A stretch of DNA of 46,108 nt from Celeribacter ethanolicus (GCF_001550095.1 NZ_LRUC01000024.1:1-46108), one strand, 5' to 3'. Counted from the first letter of the stretch, positions 31,511 to 41,795 are shown. Numbers and translations are program-made. Notes: a model not told the origin generated them from the sequence alone.

Positions 31511-33799
31511 TCAGATCGGCCGATCCATCCGGGCGATCATGTTGACCGTGCCCTTCACCGCCTGCGGGAAGGTCAGCCGGATCTGGTTGTTCGAACTGCC
31601 ATAGTTCACCGTCACATAGGGCGTCGCGGACACCGCATTGCCCGAGGCATCTGTCAGCGCATTGCGGAACACCAGGCTCTCCACCACGCGTGCCCAGCCG
31701 CCGAACGGCAGATAGGCCGACGGATCGAGCACCCAGTCGGTCGACGCCGTGCTTTGCGAATATTCTGCCGAGACCGGGTTGATCGTAAGCTTGCTCACGC
31801 CGTTGAACGTGTTGCCCTCGAAGGTCACGTTGCGCGTCGAATTGTACGCGAGATCGGCAAAGGTGGTGTCCACCTTGTCGACCCGGTCGATGAAACCGTT
31901 GAGCGATTTGAACACGTTGTTCTGCACCGCCAGCCCCTGAAGGAAGTGACCCGGCCCATAGGGCTTGATCACGATCCAGGAGAAATAGCTCGCCGCGTCG
32001 TTCACCGTGAAGATATTGCCCGTGACGGTCAGCCCGCCAAAGGAATATTCCGACGAGAAATCCGGCGCGGCATCGTGCTCGTTCGTCATCTCGATGAAGG
32101 AGTTGTCGATATAGTTGCCCGTCACGATGGATTTCACGTTCGGATAGGTGAACACCAGCCCCGCCATGCGCGGGCTGTCCGTGTCCTCGTCGCCCTGGAA
32201 CCAGTGGTTGCCGACAAACATATGCCCGTTGCCAAAGACGATGCCGGTGTGACCGAACCGCTGGAACCGGTTGTCGCGGATCTTGCAGTCGTTCGAGTTG
32301 ATGTTGAACGCCACCGACTGCCGATCCTCCGCCCGCACCGTCTGTTCGTTCGACACGAAAGAACAGCGGTCGATGTGCAGATCCTGACAGCCGCCGCCGA
32401 TCGAGGTCACGCCGCGATTGAGCGGCGATTTGATGTGACAGTCGCGGAGCTGGAAATTGTTGCCGCCCGGCGAGAGCATCACGCCCGAGGCCCGCCCGTT
32501 GCACAAAAGCTCGACATCGGAGAGCTGAAACTGCGACAGTTTCGAGAGCCCGGAGAAATCGAACATGTATTTGAACCGCGTGAACGTGTAGGTCTGGCTC
32601 GTATTCGGCGCGTAAAGCGGCTGGCTGAGCGTCAGCGACTGGTTGCCGACATTCACCGCCTGAACATAGACCTCACGCCCGACGCCGGTGCCGGTCACCA
32701 GACTGCCGACCTTGATATTGGCGATATTCGTGACATTGCTCAGGGTCTTGGGCGAAGCCACGCTGTAGCTCGCGGTCGAAGTCGCCACCTCATTGTCCCA
32801 GTTGCTCGACGCAACCGTGGTGATCTGACCGTTGCGGATCACCCGGCGCACCTCAAGCGACGTCGCCCCGGTGATCTCCGCCACATCCAGCGGCTGATCC
32901 AGTTCGACCCGCCGCCCGCGCATGTCGAGACTGTCGTGATCGGTATAGTAGAACATCGCCTGAATGGCGCGTTTGAGCCCTTCGACCTCGTCGCCAAAGG
33001 CGTCGATATAGGCGTTCAGGTGGAAATTCTTGCGCAGAACCAGACGGTTCGCCGCCGGCATGATCACCGTGCCGTCAAAAGTCACTTCTTCGGTGAAAGA
33101 AACCGTATCGCCGAGGTAATAGGTTCCCTCCGGCACAATCACCCGCCGCCCTGCGGCGGCGGTATTGGCGGCGTTGAACGCCTCGTGATCGTCGGTCACC
33201 CCATCGCCCAGAGCGCCGTAATCGCGCACGTCGATCGAGCCGGAACTGTCGACCAGAAACCATTCCGAGACATCCTCGATCACGATATCGTCGATCCGCA
33301 CCGTGCCGCCATTGGCCCCCGTCAGATCGAGCCCGAAATGACCGTAGACCGGCTCGATCCCCCAGGGCATGTCGACCCCGCCACGCTGGCCGGAGCCGAC
33401 GATGGCCGTCACCTCGACCACCTCGCCATAGGCGGTAAGCGCCGTCTCCGCGCCGATCTCGGTCAGCCCGGCGACATGAGCGAGCGAGCTGTTCCCGGCC
33501 CACCCCGCGATGCGCACCGACGGCAGGTTGCCGGCAATCGCCTTCACCTTCGCCCTGATCTGAAGATACATCCCCGGCACGAGCGGCGTCTCGCCCATGT
33601 AGCGCAGCTTGGTCAGAGTGTCGTTCTTGACGATCTCGAGACAACTGCCGAACTCCGCATCCGCCACCACAAGAGAGGCATTCGCCGCCCCGTCATAGGT
33701 CGCCGAGCCGGGTGTGCCGTCTTCGCTGGACCAAACGTCCAGACCGTTCTCGAACGCCGGCGGCATCAGCACCAGCCCATCTGTTATGGCCTTGTTCAT
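31511..33799 (-). CDS. Large right-handed beta-helix (pectate-lyase superfamily) protein
   Basis: This 762-residue protein has a short N-terminal carbohydrate-module-like region, then a pectate lyase-type domain opening with DVRDYGALGDGVTDDHEAFN (about residue 190) and the RVIVPEGTYYLGDTV motif. Many N-rich beta-helix coils follow (for example GNTFNG and NNVFKS). No signal peptide is obvious. Relatives include GH28-related enzymes, polysaccharide lyases and phage tailspikes. The ATG at 33799 has GAAAGGGG upstream. No polysaccharide or phage genes are adjacent, so the substrate is open. Confidence 0.75.
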   Translation of the reverse strand: MNKAITDGLVLMPPAFENGLDVWSSEDGTPGSATYDGAANASLVVADAEFGSCLEIVKNDTLTKLRYMGETPLVPGMYLQIRAKVKAIAGNLPSVRIAGWAGNSSLAHVAGLTEIGAETALTAYGEVVEVTAIVGSGQRGGVDMPWGIEPVYGHFGLDLTGANGGTVRIDDIVIEDVSEWFLVDSSGSIDVRDYGALGDGVTDDHEAFNAANTAAAGRRVIVPEGTYYLGDTVSFTEEVTFDGTVIMPAANRLVLRKNFHLNAYIDAFGDEVEGLKRAIQAMFYYTDHDSLDMRGRRVELDQPLDVAEITGATSLEVRRVIRNGQITTVASSNWDNEVATSTASYSVASPKTLSNVTNIANIKVGSLVTGTGVGREVYVQAVNVGNQSLTLSQPLYAPNTSQTYTFTRFKYMFDFSGLSKLSQFQLSDVELLCNGRASGVMLSPGGNNFQLRDCHIKSPLNRGVTSIGGGCQDLHIDRCSFVSNEQTVRAEDRQSVAFNINSNDCKIRDNRFQRFGHTGIVFGNGHMFVGNHWFQGDEDTDSPRMAGLVFTYPNVKSIVTGNYIDNSFIEMTNEHDAAPDFSSEYSFGGLTVTGNIFTVNDAASYFSWIVIKPYGPGHFLQGLAVQNNVFKSLNGFIDRVDKVDTTFADLAYNSTRNVTFEGNTFNGVSKLTINPVSAEYSQSTASTDWVLDPSAYLPFGGWARVVESLVFRNALTDASGNAVSATPYVTVNYGSSNNQIRLTFPQAVKGTVNMIARMDRPI

Positions 33800-33924
33800 C
33801 CGAACCCCTTTCAATCCTTCAATCCGATGCGCACCGATCTGCATGACGGCACCCCGCGCCTCCGGAGCCCCGGACGCGCTCAATCGCAATGTCTCGTCAT
33901 GGAAACCCAAGGCGCGCGCATATG

Positions 33925-33953
33925 CCCTGAGATGCAAAATATCTATCTCAGGG
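33925..33953. repeat. Inverted repeat between the beta-helix and CHAD genes
   Basis: CCCTGAGAT (33925-33933) and ATCTCAGGG (33945-33953) are perfect inverted copies with an 11-base spacer. They lie in the divergent promoter region between 33799 and 34076 and could be an operator or a transcript leader hairpin. Confidence 0.5.
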
Positions 33954-34075
33954 GGCTAACGACGCTGTTAACCCTGCGGACGCCCACCGCCCTCTACGCG
34001 CAACATCGCCTGTCAAGGCTCAGGTGTCATAGACGGGTCACATATCCTGTCCTATTGTCGGCAAGAGAGGTGATC

Positions 34076-34963
34076 ATGAGCTACCGCATCCGCCCGAAAG
34101 ACCCCGACATGAGCGCCGCGCTCCGGCGCATCGCCGAGGATCGTCTGACCCGCGCCATCGAAGTGACCAGAGCTGTAACGCCCGAAGCCCGGATGCTGGC
34201 CGTGCACGACATTCGCAAGCGTCTCAAGGAGATGCGCGGGCTGATCCGTCTCGTGCGTCCGGATTTCGACGGCTTCAAACCCGCCGATCAGGCCCTGCGC
34301 GACATCGGGCGCGGGTTGTCCGCCCTGCGCGACATCAAGGTGCGCTGTGACACACTCGGTCATGTCGCGGATTATGCCGCCCTGCCCGACGATCCTCTGG
34401 GGCCTTACCTCGCGGAGTTGGGGACGCGCCGCGATGCCGCCTATGGCGATCCGTCCGTGGCCCTTCTGCGCGACACCGGCGCGGCGCTTACTGCGCTCCG
34501 GGACAGTTCCGCCCAGTGGTCCCTGCGGCACAGCGGGCGCAGGGCGATCTTTCCCGGCCTGTCAAAGACCTATGCCGAGGCCCGCGACGCGATGGAGCAC
34601 GCCCGCGAAACCCACGCCCCGGAGGACTTTCACGCCTGGCGCAAACATGTGAAATACCATTTCTACCATGCCCAGATCCTCGCCCCGATCTGGCCGGAGG
34701 CGATGGCCGCGCATATCGCCGCCGCCGAAGCTCTGGGCGAGCTTTTGGGGAAACATCACGACCTGCATGTTCTGGGCGAAGAGGCCCGCGCCGCAGGTCT
34801 TGCCAAAGCGCCGCTCAAGGTGTTGGAGCAGGGTCTGACCGACCGCATCGAGATGCTTGAGAAACAGGCCTTCCTCGATGGCGCACGGCTTCTGGCCGAC
34901 ACGCCCGAGACCCTGTCGCGCCGCTGGTCCGTCTGGTATCGGCTCTGGCGCAATTCCAACTGA
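34076..34963 (+). CDS. CHAD-domain protein
   Basis: This 295-residue protein is a single CHAD domain of helical bundles with conserved histidines: HDIRKRLKEMRGLIRL (about residues 43-58) and HAWRKHVKYHFYH (about 185). CHAD proteins bind polyphosphate through their basic, His-rich surface. No CYTH phosphatase domain is fused or adjacent. AGAGAGG upstream supports the ATG at 34076. Confidence 0.88.
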   Translation: MSYRIRPKDPDMSAALRRIAEDRLTRAIEVTRAVTPEARMLAVHDIRKRLKEMRGLIRLVRPDFDGFKPADQALRDIGRGLSALRDIKVRCDTLGHVADYAALPDDPLGPYLAELGTRRDAAYGDPSVALLRDTGAALTALRDSSAQWSLRHSGRRAIFPGLSKTYAEARDAMEHARETHAPEDFHAWRKHVKYHFYHAQILAPIWPEAMAAHIAAAEALGELLGKHHDLHVLGEEARAAGLAKAPLKVLEQGLTDRIEMLEKQAFLDGARLLADTPETLSRRWSVWYRLWRNSN

Positions 34964-34977
34964 AACCCCACATATGA

Positions 34978-35005
34978 AAAGGGCCACCCCGGAGGGCAGC
35001 CCTTT
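34978..35005. terminator. Hairpin between CHAD and lysK genes
   Basis: AAAGGGC (34978-34984) pairs with GCCCTTT (34999-35005) around a GC-rich loop. It is placed between convergent genes. Confidence 0.65.
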
Positions 35006-35027
35006 GAAAACACCTCTGAAACAAGGC

Positions 35028-36671
35028 TTACGAAAGTTCGCCCGACAGCCCCTTGTCGATCAGCGCGATGGTCTCGGTCACGCCGTAAAGCGCCGCGAAG
35101 GAGCCGAAACGCGGACCTTGGCTTTGGCCCAAAAGCACCTCGTAGAGCGCCTTGAACCAGTCGCGCAGGTTCTCGAACCCGTGGTTCTTGCCGACCGCGA
35201 AAACGATGCTCTGGAGGAAATCGCCATCCGCGAAATCCGCCTCCGGCAGCGCCTCGTCGTTGCCCATATCCGCGTTCTTCCTGGCAATCGCGGCCAAAGC
35301 CACCTCGGACGAACCGAATGCCGTCTTGAGATCTTCCATCGCCGCACGTTCCTGAGCGGTCGGTGCGCGGAACACTTTCTCCGGCTTCACGAAGTCATTG
35401 TAATAGCGCACCGCATAGCCCGCCGCCGCATCGAGCTGCGGGTTGGCCTCGGGCGACGCGTCCGGCGCATAACGCTGGATAAAGCCCCAAAGCTGCTCTT
35501 TCTCTTCCGCACCCGCGACAGACGCGAGGTTCAGAAGCATCGAGAACGGCACCACCATATCGGACAGTGGCACATCCGCGCCGTGGATGTGGAACACCGG
35601 GTTCGCCGCCTTCTGCGCCGCATCCTGCCCCGGATAGGCCCGAAGCTGCTGGTGATATTCGTCCATCATCCGCGGGATGACATCGAAATGCAGCCGTTTC
35701 GCGGTTTTCGGCTTCTGATACATGAAATAGGCGAGGCTCTCGGTCGAGGCATAGGTCAGCCATTCGTCGATCGACAACCCATTGCCTTTCGACTTCGAGA
35801 TTTTCTCGCCATTGGCGTCGAGGAACAGCTCATAGGTGAAGTGTTCCGGCTTCTTGCCGCCGAGGATTTCGCAAATCCGGTCGTAGATCGGCGTGTTGGT
35901 CGAGTGATCCTTGCCGTACATCTCGAAATCGACATCGAGCGCCGCCCAGCGCGCACCGAAGTCCGGTTTCCATTGCAGTTTCACCGCCCCGCCGGTGACC
36001 GGCAGCGTCCATTCGCGACCGTCCTCGTCGTCGAACGTGATGGTGTAATCATCCCGGTTCACCGATTTCATCGGCACATAAAGCACCCGCCCCGTCTCCG
36101 GGTGGATCGGCAGGAAGATCGAATAGGTCTGCTGCCGCTCTTCGCGCAGGGATTTCAGCATCACTTTCATCACGTCGTCGTATTTCTCGACGGCGCGTTT
36201 CAGGATCTCGTCGAACTGGCCGGTTTTGTAAAACTCGGTCGCCGAATAGAATTCATACTCGAACCCGAACGTGTCGAGGAACCGGCGCAGCATGGCGTTG
36301 TTGTGATGGCCGAAGCTCTCGAACTCCTCGAACGGGTCCGGCACCGAGGTCAGCGGTTTATGCAGGTTCTCGTGCAACAGCTCCTGGTTCGGCACGTTCG
36401 ACGGCACTTTGCGCATCCCGTCCATATCGTCCGAAAAACAGATCAGCCGCGTCGGCACATCCGAGATCACCTCGAACGCGCGGCGGATCATCGTCGTGCG
36501 CAGCACCTCGCCAAAGGTGCCGATATGCGGAAGACCCGACGGACCGTAGCCGGTCTCAAAGAGCACATAGCCCTTCTTGTCCTTGGATGCCTCATACCGC
36601 TTGAGTACAGTCCGGGCCTCTTCAAAGGGCCAGGCTTTCGAGCTCATACCGGCATCACGCAGGTCCGTCAT
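35028..36671 (-). CDS. lysK: Lysyl-tRNA synthetase, class I
   Basis: This 547-residue class I lysyl-tRNA synthetase is the form found in archaea, spirochaetes and many alphaproteobacteria in place of class II LysS. The HIGH-type motif is [13 protein letters not shown] (about residue 45) and the KMSKS-type motif is [11 protein letters not shown] (about 290). It charges tRNA-Lys in the cytoplasm. The ATG at 36671 has AAAGGA ten bases upstream; MSSK eight codons on is an alternative. It is the only such gene in the window. Confidence 0.95.
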   Translation of the reverse strand: MTDLRDAGMSSKAWPFEEARTVLKRYEASKDKKGYVLFETGYGPSGLPHIGTFGEVLRTTMIRRAFEVISDVPTRLICFSDDMDGMRKVPSNVPNQELLHENLHKPLTSVPDPFEEFESFGHHNNAMLRRFLDTFGFEYEFYSATEFYKTGQFDEILKRAVEKYDDVMKVMLKSLREERQQTYSIFLPIHPETGRVLYVPMKSVNRDDYTITFDDEDGREWTLPVTGGAVKLQWKPDFGARWAALDVDFEMYGKDHSTNTPIYDRICEILGGKKPEHFTYELFLDANGEKISKSKGNGLSIDEWLTYASTESLAYFMYQKPKTAKRLHFDVIPRMMDEYHQQLRAYPGQDAAQKAANPVFHIHGADVPLSDMVVPFSMLLNLASVAGAEEKEQLWGFIQRYAPDASPEANPQLDAAAGYAVRYYNDFVKPEKVFRAPTAQERAAMEDLKTAFGSSEVALAAIARKNADMGNDEALPEADFADGDFLQSIVFAVGKNHGFENLRDWFKALYEVLLGQSQGPRFGSFAALYGVTETIALIDKGLSGELS

Positions 36672-36784
36672 TTTCAGCAATCCTTTTGTCGCGCGGGTCT
36701 CTCCCGCAAGGCGCAACTCCTATTGCCCCTCCCCTCTTCCGTCAATATTGTTTGACCGCACATGCCCCATGAGGAGCCAAGAAA

Positions 36785-37219
36785 ATGAACGATATTCCCC
36801 ATTCCCTGACCCCGCAGGACTGTCTCGTCGCCGTGATGATCGCCCAGTCCATGTCCGACGAGAACATCCGCACCGCAGAGCTTGTCACCATCGAGAATAT
36901 CGTCAATCACCTGCCGGTGTTCGGAGAATACGACACCGACCGGATCAAGGTGGTCTCCTCCACCGTCTTCGACCTGTTCTCCGAAGAGGACGGGCTCGAC
37001 GCGCTCTTCGGCCTCATTCGCGACAACCTGCCGGAGTATCTCCACGAGACCGCTTATGCGCTGGCCTGCGATGTCGCCGCCGCCGATGGCCACACCTACG
37101 AGGCCGAACTGCGCCTTCTGGAAGAAATCCGCTACGAGCTGAACATCGACCGGCTGCACGCCGCCGCCATCGAACGCGGCGCGCGGGCCCGGTATATGCT
37201 GGTGCATCCCATCAACTGA
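36785..37219 (+). CDS. TerB-family protein
   Basis: This 144-residue all-helical protein has the TerB pattern: LTPQDCLVAVMIAQSMSDENI near the start, then helices, and ALACDVAAADGHTYEAELRLL with the acidic metal-site residues. TerB proteins are linked with tellurite resistance and membrane stress, but a stand-alone copy does not show that role. GAGGAG precedes the ATG. It lies eight bases before the AMP-binding gene and probably shares its transcript. Confidence 0.8.
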   Translation: MNDIPHSLTPQDCLVAVMIAQSMSDENIRTAELVTIENIVNHLPVFGEYDTDRIKVVSSTVFDLFSEEDGLDALFGLIRDNLPEYLHETAYALACDVAAADGHTYEAELRLLEEIRYELNIDRLHAAAIERGARARYMLVHPIN

Positions 37220-37227
37220 GGCCCGCC

Positions 37228-38676
37228 ATGAGCCTGATGTCGGACCTTGCGGAGATCGCCGCCGAGCAGCCGCAGAAGATCGCCCTGATCACCGAAACCA
37301 GCCAGATGAGCTATGCCGATCTGCTGGACCTGATCCAGCGGCTCGACGGACCGCTGGCGATGAAGGGCCTGCGCCCCGGCCACACCCTTGCTCTCGACAC
37401 CAGCCGCGCCGAGTTCGTCATCGCGGCGATCTTCCTCGCCAGCCTGCGCGGGCTGACCCTCGCGGTCGCCCCCACGCTGCGCTGCCGGGACGCCGGCCTG
37501 ATCCCCGATTTCAGCCTCGTGCACAAACCCGATCCTGTCCTGCCCCGCGACACGCAAATCGTGATCGAACCGGGTTGGTTCTCCACCCCGCTGCGTCAAC
37601 GCGCCGACTATCGCGGCTTGGGCAAGGACAACGCCCGCTACGCTTTCCAGTCCTCCGGCTCCACCGGCCAGCCGAAACTCGTCATCGCCGAAGAGACCGA
37701 ATGGCGCGTCGCCATGGCCCATGCCATGAGCCTCGGCACCGATCCCCAACGCGGACAACGCCTGCTCTCCACTCTCGCACCGACCACCAACTGGGCGGCG
37801 GGATGCAATATCGAGACCCTGCTCAGCGGCGGCAGCGTCGTCAGCCTCGGCGCCCAAAGCGACAGGCTGCTGCAATATATCGACCTCTATCGCATCGACA
37901 CCCTGGCCACCGCGCCGGGCATGGTGCCGAAGATCCTCGAGATGCCCCAGGCCGGGCAATATCTCGCCTCCCTGCGCGATGCGATCTTTGCCGGTGCGGT
38001 GGTCAGCCCCGCCCTGCTCGATCGCTTCGCAAAGCTCACCACAGCGCGGCTCCATATCGACTACGGTTCGACCGAGGTCGGCGTTTGTTTCCGCGCCGTC
38101 TATCGTCCCGGTACGCCGCAAGCACCGGGCCATGTCGGTCGGTTGGTGCGCCCCGATCTCGAGGTCCTGTTCTGCGACGACAGCCTCACCCCCGCCCCCG
38201 AGGCCACCGAGGGCCGTATCGCTTTTCGCCGCCCCGCCGGGCAGATGCGCAGCTATCTCCGGCAGAGCGGACCGGATGCGTCCGGCGCGGGTTTCACCCA
38301 TGACGGGCTGTTCCTGCCCGGCGATCTGATGCGGCGCGAGGGGGAGGAGTATTTCATCCTCGGTCGGGTCAAGAACATCGTCAATTGCGGTGGCAACAAA
38401 TACCGGCTCGAGGACATTGCCGAACTGCTCGAACGGGCCTTCCCGGACAGCCAGATGGTACCGCTGATCGACACCGGCGCCGATGGGCTCGAAGCCATCG
38501 CACTGGCCTATCGCGCGCCTGAAGAGATCGCCCCCGCCGCAATCACCGCGGCCCTCAAACCGCGGTTTCGCGGCCTCGCGCTTCTGCGCGCCCAGCGCCT
38601 CGACGCTTTCCCGCTAACCCCGACCGGCAAGATCGACCGCCGCACCCTTACGGAGCTGCTTGCGGCGAACACCTGA
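37228..38676 (+). CDS. AMP-forming acyl-CoA synthetase/ligase family protein
   Basis: This 482-residue ANL-superfamily enzyme has the P-loop-like SSGSTGQPKLV (about residue 142), a YGSTEVG motif, GDLMRREGEEYFILGR (about 370) and a late PLTPTGKIDRRTL with the catalytic Lys. These enzymes adenylate a carboxylate and pass it to CoA or another acceptor. The acceptor and acid are unknown. It is shorter than typical 520-560-residue acyl-CoA ligases. It follows the TerB gene, probably in one transcript, and ends at a strong hairpin. Confidence 0.85.
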   Translation: MSLMSDLAEIAAEQPQKIALITETSQMSYADLLDLIQRLDGPLAMKGLRPGHTLALDTSRAEFVIAAIFLASLRGLTLAVAPTLRCRDAGLIPDFSLVHKPDPVLPRDTQIVIEPGWFSTPLRQRADYRGLGKDNARYAFQSSGSTGQPKLVIAEETEWRVAMAHAMSLGTDPQRGQRLLSTLAPTTNWAAGCNIETLLSGGSVVSLGAQSDRLLQYIDLYRIDTLATAPGMVPKILEMPQAGQYLASLRDAIFAGAVVSPALLDRFAKLTTARLHIDYGSTEVGVCFRAVYRPGTPQAPGHVGRLVRPDLEVLFCDDSLTPAPEATEGRIAFRRPAGQMRSYLRQSGPDASGAGFTHDGLFLPGDLMRREGEEYFILGRVKNIVNCGGNKYRLEDIAELLERAFPDSQMVPLIDTGADGLEAIALAYRAPEEIAPAAITAALKPRFRGLALLRAQRLDAFPLTPTGKIDRRTLTELLAANT

Positions 38677-38699
38677 TCAAAACCTGGCCCCGACACCAA

Positions 38700-38722
38700 A
38701 ACGGGCCCCTGAAGGGCCCGTT
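38700..38722. terminator. GC-rich terminator hairpin
   Basis: AACGGGCCC (38700-38708) pairs perfectly with GGGCCCGTT (38714-38722) around CTGAA. It lies between the convergent AMP-binding and outer-membrane-protein genes. Confidence 0.75.
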
Positions 38723-38743
38723 CAAGTCGAAATTTCGTCCCGC

Positions 38744-39358
38744 TCAGAACCGGAAGCCGACCCGCACGGAGGCCGTGGTCAGCTTGTCGATCCCGACATA
38801 ATAGGGATCGGCGTCGCCACCATAGACCGTGCCGCCCACCTCGAGATCGCGGCTGAGCAATTCCAGACCGACGAAGGCATTGCCTTTCAGCATCGTCTCG
38901 ACGCCGAGACCGTAGTTCATACCTTCCGCATCGACGCCCTTGGCATAATCGCCGTAGATCCCCGTGTTCGGATCGCCCTTGCTGTAGCCCAGAATGCCGT
39001 AGACATAGGCATTGCCGAAGACACGACCGAATTTCGCCTTCAGGTCGACCATGTTGTCGATGCCCGCACCGTCGATGTCGTCGAGATCCATGCCCCCGTT
39101 GAACGCCACTTCGGCGCCGACGATCCAGCCGCCGAGATCGGTGTTGTAGCCGGTGAAGAACCCCGGCGCAACGCCGGACAGGTCATCCGTCTGGTTGTAA
39201 TTGTAGGTCATTTCCGAATCAAACGGCAAAGCCCCGGACAGACCGGCATAGAACCCTGTGAAATCCTGCGCCATTGCCGGCGCGGCAAACCCCAACATCG
39301 TGGCCCCGCTCGCGAAAACCACGCTACCGATGGCCGTACTGACTGCCTTGTTAACCAT
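38744..39358 (-). CDS. Outer-membrane beta-barrel protein
   Basis: This 204-residue protein has a signal peptide (APAMAQD, cleavage near residue 30) and a small beta-barrel of alternating strands, starting DFTGFYAGLSGALPF and ending ASVRVGFRF with the C-terminal Phe used by the BAM machinery. The pattern is that of Omp25/OmpA-barrel-like porin-family proteins. AAGGGGG precedes the ATG. Confidence 0.85.
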   Translation of the reverse strand: MVNKAVSTAIGSVVFASGATMLGFAAPAMAQDFTGFYAGLSGALPFDSEMTYNYNQTDDLSGVAPGFFTGYNTDLGGWIVGAEVAFNGGMDLDDIDGAGIDNMVDLKAKFGRVFGNAYVYGILGYSKGDPNTGIYGDYAKGVDAEGMNYGLGVETMLKGNAFVGLELLSRDLEVGGTVYGGDADPYYVGIDKLTTASVRVGFRF

Positions 39359-39466
39359 GATGCACCCCCTTTATGAAATAAATTTCAATGGGTCCATTTT
39401 ACCGCCGAAACCGCCTTTCGGGCAAGCTCTGTCGCAACGTAAGGCGCGGGGAGGTGTTGCGCCTTC

Positions 39467-40990
39467 TCACCCCGCATAAACCCCCGCCCAGCGCTCGATC
39501 AGCGCCTGCTGGAGTTTCTTCGCGCGGGTGTTGAACGTCCGCGCGCCCTGTGGACGCTCTTCCGCCCCCGCCGCCTTCGCCGCTTCACGGCGCGGCACAT
39601 CGGCGGCGAAGATCGCAAAGGCCATCCGCGCGCCACCCGGCGCATCGACATAGCCCGCCAGAGCCGAGACGAAATCCAGCGTCCCGGTCTTGGCGTGCAC
39701 GCTCACCCGGCTGTTCTGGATCACATTGCCTTTCGCATCGCGCATCGGGATCGGCTTCATCAACGGGGCAAGCGTCGCCTCCACCCCCGGGGCGCTCAGC
39801 ATATGCACCATATCCACCGTGGTCACTTTCGACGCGCCGCCAAGCCCGGAGTGATCCACCAGCGCCACATGCCGCATGCCCAGCGCCGATTGCGCCCACT
39901 CACTCATCGCCATAGCCGACCCAGCAAGCGTGGCGGGCGCCAGCCCCCGCGCCTTGCTCGCTGTCAGCCCGATCGCCTCCGCCGTCAGGTTGGTCGAATA
40001 TTTCAGCATGTCGCGCACCACGACACTGAGCGGCGCGCTCTCGATCCGTGCCAGTTCCGTGCCGCTCCCCATGCCATTCACCGTCCCGCGCTGCCCCTGC
40101 GGCAGGCGCACCCCCTGTGCGTTCGCCACCGCCTGAAACACCTCCGCCGCATAAAGCCCCGGCAGCCGCACCGGCAACCACCGCGCGCCGCCATTGCCCA
40201 AGGCCCCCCGCGCCACGGTCCATTCATCCCGCCCCTGTCCCGCGACATGATCGAACACCGGCAGGTCCCGCGCCGCCACGCTGATCCGCGCGATCCGCAC
40301 ATCCGGCGCATAGCGTTCCGCGCGCGCGTCCATCTTGAGGCTGTAGTCCTCGCCCTGCCGCTTCCACTCGAAATGCACCCGGTTGTAATTCAGGTTCAGC
40401 CCGGAAATCGTCGGATTATACCCCGCGTATTCCACCTGCTCGCCGTCGATCTGCGCAATCCGCGGCAGCGCCGTATCGTCGACATAGAACTGCCCTTTGA
40501 CCCCGGTGATCCCCGCCTCGCGCAGCTTGCCCGCAAGCACCCCGAGCCCGTCTGTGTCGAGCGTCGGATCGCCGCCGCCGACCAGCACCAGATCGCCCTG
40601 CACCACGCCGTTCACGACCGGCCCGCTCGCCAGCACCCGCGTCACGAACCGGTGCTCCGCCCCCAGATGATGCAGCGCGTAAAGCGCCGTCACCGTCTTC
40701 GCCACCGAGGCAGGCGGCAGGCGCAGCAACGGCTCATGCACCTCATGCAGGTCTCCCGTCGCACTCCCCGCCACGGCATAGCTCACCTCGCCCGAAAGCC
40801 CCGCCGCCGCGATCAACGCCTCCCCCGTGGGGATCGAGCGCCGATAAAGATCCGCCGGGCGCGGTTTCGGGATCACAGAGGCGACCAGCCCCTCCGCTCC
40901 CGCCGCCTGCGCCACGACCTGTGCCGCGCCGCCCAACAAGAGCCCAAGCGCCTTACGTCGGTTCATTCGAGAAAAATCATGTCCAGTCAT
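39467..40990 (-). CDS. dacB: D-alanyl-D-alanine carboxypeptidase/endopeptidase (PBP4 type)
   Basis: This 507-residue penicillin-binding protein of the DacB class has the active-site SVAK (Ser nucleophile), a KYSTN motif in place of SxN, and HAKTG near the C-terminus. A long insertion between SxxK and SxN is typical of PBP4. The N-terminus carries a twin-arginine-type signal (NRRKALGLLLGGAAQ), so it is exported folded or by Tat-like routing. It trims peptidoglycan peptides in the periplasm. An ATG eight codons downstream (MNRRKA) is an alternative start. Confidence 0.92.
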   Translation of the reverse strand: MTGHDFSRMNRRKALGLLLGGAAQVVAQAAGAEGLVASVIPKPRPADLYRRSIPTGEALIAAAGLSGEVSYAVAGSATGDLHEVHEPLLRLPPASVAKTVTALYALHHLGAEHRFVTRVLASGPVVNGVVQGDLVLVGGGDPTLDTDGLGVLAGKLREAGITGVKGQFYVDDTALPRIAQIDGEQVEYAGYNPTISGLNLNYNRVHFEWKRQGEDYSLKMDARAERYAPDVRIARISVAARDLPVFDHVAGQGRDEWTVARGALGNGGARWLPVRLPGLYAAEVFQAVANAQGVRLPQGQRGTVNGMGSGTELARIESAPLSVVVRDMLKYSTNLTAEAIGLTASKARGLAPATLAGSAMAMSEWAQSALGMRHVALVDHSGLGGASKVTTVDMVHMLSAPGVEATLAPLMKPIPMRDAKGNVIQNSRVSVHAKTGTLDFVSALAGYVDAPGGARMAFAIFAADVPRREAAKAAGAEERPQGARTFNTRAKKLQQALIERWAGVYAG

Positions 40991-41069
40991 GGCCGCGAGT
41001 TAAGCGCGGCTTGGCGATCCGGGCAAGACGGGAAATCATGGCGTTCGCTCCCCGCAACACTTTCGAGGA

Positions 41070-41699
41070 TCAGCCCCGCACCCAACCGCCCCGTGCCCGG
41101 ATCTCCGTCGAGGAGGCATCCGACATCGGCACGTTGATGAAACACCAGCACGGCGCACCGCAGCGCCTCAGGAGCCGCGAGGCGCCGGGCGCCAGTTTTG
41201 CATGGGCAAAGCTCTGCGCCGCCACCGAATTGCGCGCCGCGCCCCGCTTGCCGGGCCGGGCAATCACGCCGACGGGTGTCGTCGCCATGATCTCGCGCCA
41301 GTCCTGCCAGAGATGAAACTGCGCAAGGTTATCCGCCCCCATCAGCCACACGAAGGTCACACCGGGATAAAGCCGTTTGATCGCCTTAAGCGTCGCCGCC
41401 GTATAGCGCGTGCCGGTCCTGGCCTCCAGATCCGTGACTTCGACACGCGGGTGCTGCATGATCTGCCGCGCATGGGACAGCCGCCGCTCCATCGACGCAG
41501 GCCCCTGTTCTTTCAGCGGATTTCCGGGGCTCACAAGCCACCACACCCGATCCAGGCCGAACCGTTTCAGCGCCATCTTGGTGATATGCACATGGCCTTC
41601 GTGAGCGGGATCGAACGATCCCCCCAGAAGCCCGATCACCTGACCGGGGCGGGCATAAGGCAGCTCATATCGCATGGGTCTTTGCATGGCGTTCTGCAT
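41070..41699 (-). CDS. nadD: Nicotinate-nucleotide adenylyltransferase
   Basis: This enzyme of NAD synthesis makes nicotinate adenine dinucleotide from NaMN and ATP. Clear motifs are [17 protein letters not shown] (nucleotidyltransferase HxGH site), [27 protein letters not shown] and the late SSTEIRA. The start is uncertain: GTG at 41750 and ATGs at 41699, 41688 and 41675 are in frame and none has a good ribosome site; the start at 41675 would match the usual N-terminus. The MarR operator palindrome lies beside the longest start. Confidence 0.93.
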   Translation of the reverse strand: MQNAMQRPMRYELPYARPGQVIGLLGGSFDPAHEGHVHITKMALKRFGLDRVWWLVSPGNPLKEQGPASMERRLSHARQIMQHPRVEVTDLEARTGTRYTAATLKAIKRLYPGVTFVWLMGADNLAQFHLWQDWREIMATTPVGVIARPGKRGAARNSVAAQSFAHAKLAPGASRLLRRCGAPCWCFINVPMSDASSTEIRARGGWVRG

Positions 41700-41750
41700 G
41701 GCGGCAAGCCGGACGGCTGTCAATCGCTCTTGCTTGACTTCAAATTTCAC

Positions 41751-41764
41751 CTGACTAAAGTCAG
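41751..41764. promoter_or_regulatory. Perfect palindrome, probable MarR operator
   Basis: CTGACT-AA-AGTCAG is a perfect 14-base palindrome between the divergent nadD and MarR-GNAT genes. A second CAGTCAG copy lies at about 41781-41787. Such sites upstream of a MarR gene are usually autoregulatory. Confidence 0.65.
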
Positions 41765-41795
41765 AAGAAATAACAGACCTCAGTCAGACATCACC

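Noticed and set aside
31754-34963. A very long rightward open frame covering the beta-helix gene and the CHAD gene
   Set aside because: Only its last 295 residues (CHAD) look like protein; the rest is the GC-rich antisense of the beta-helix gene.
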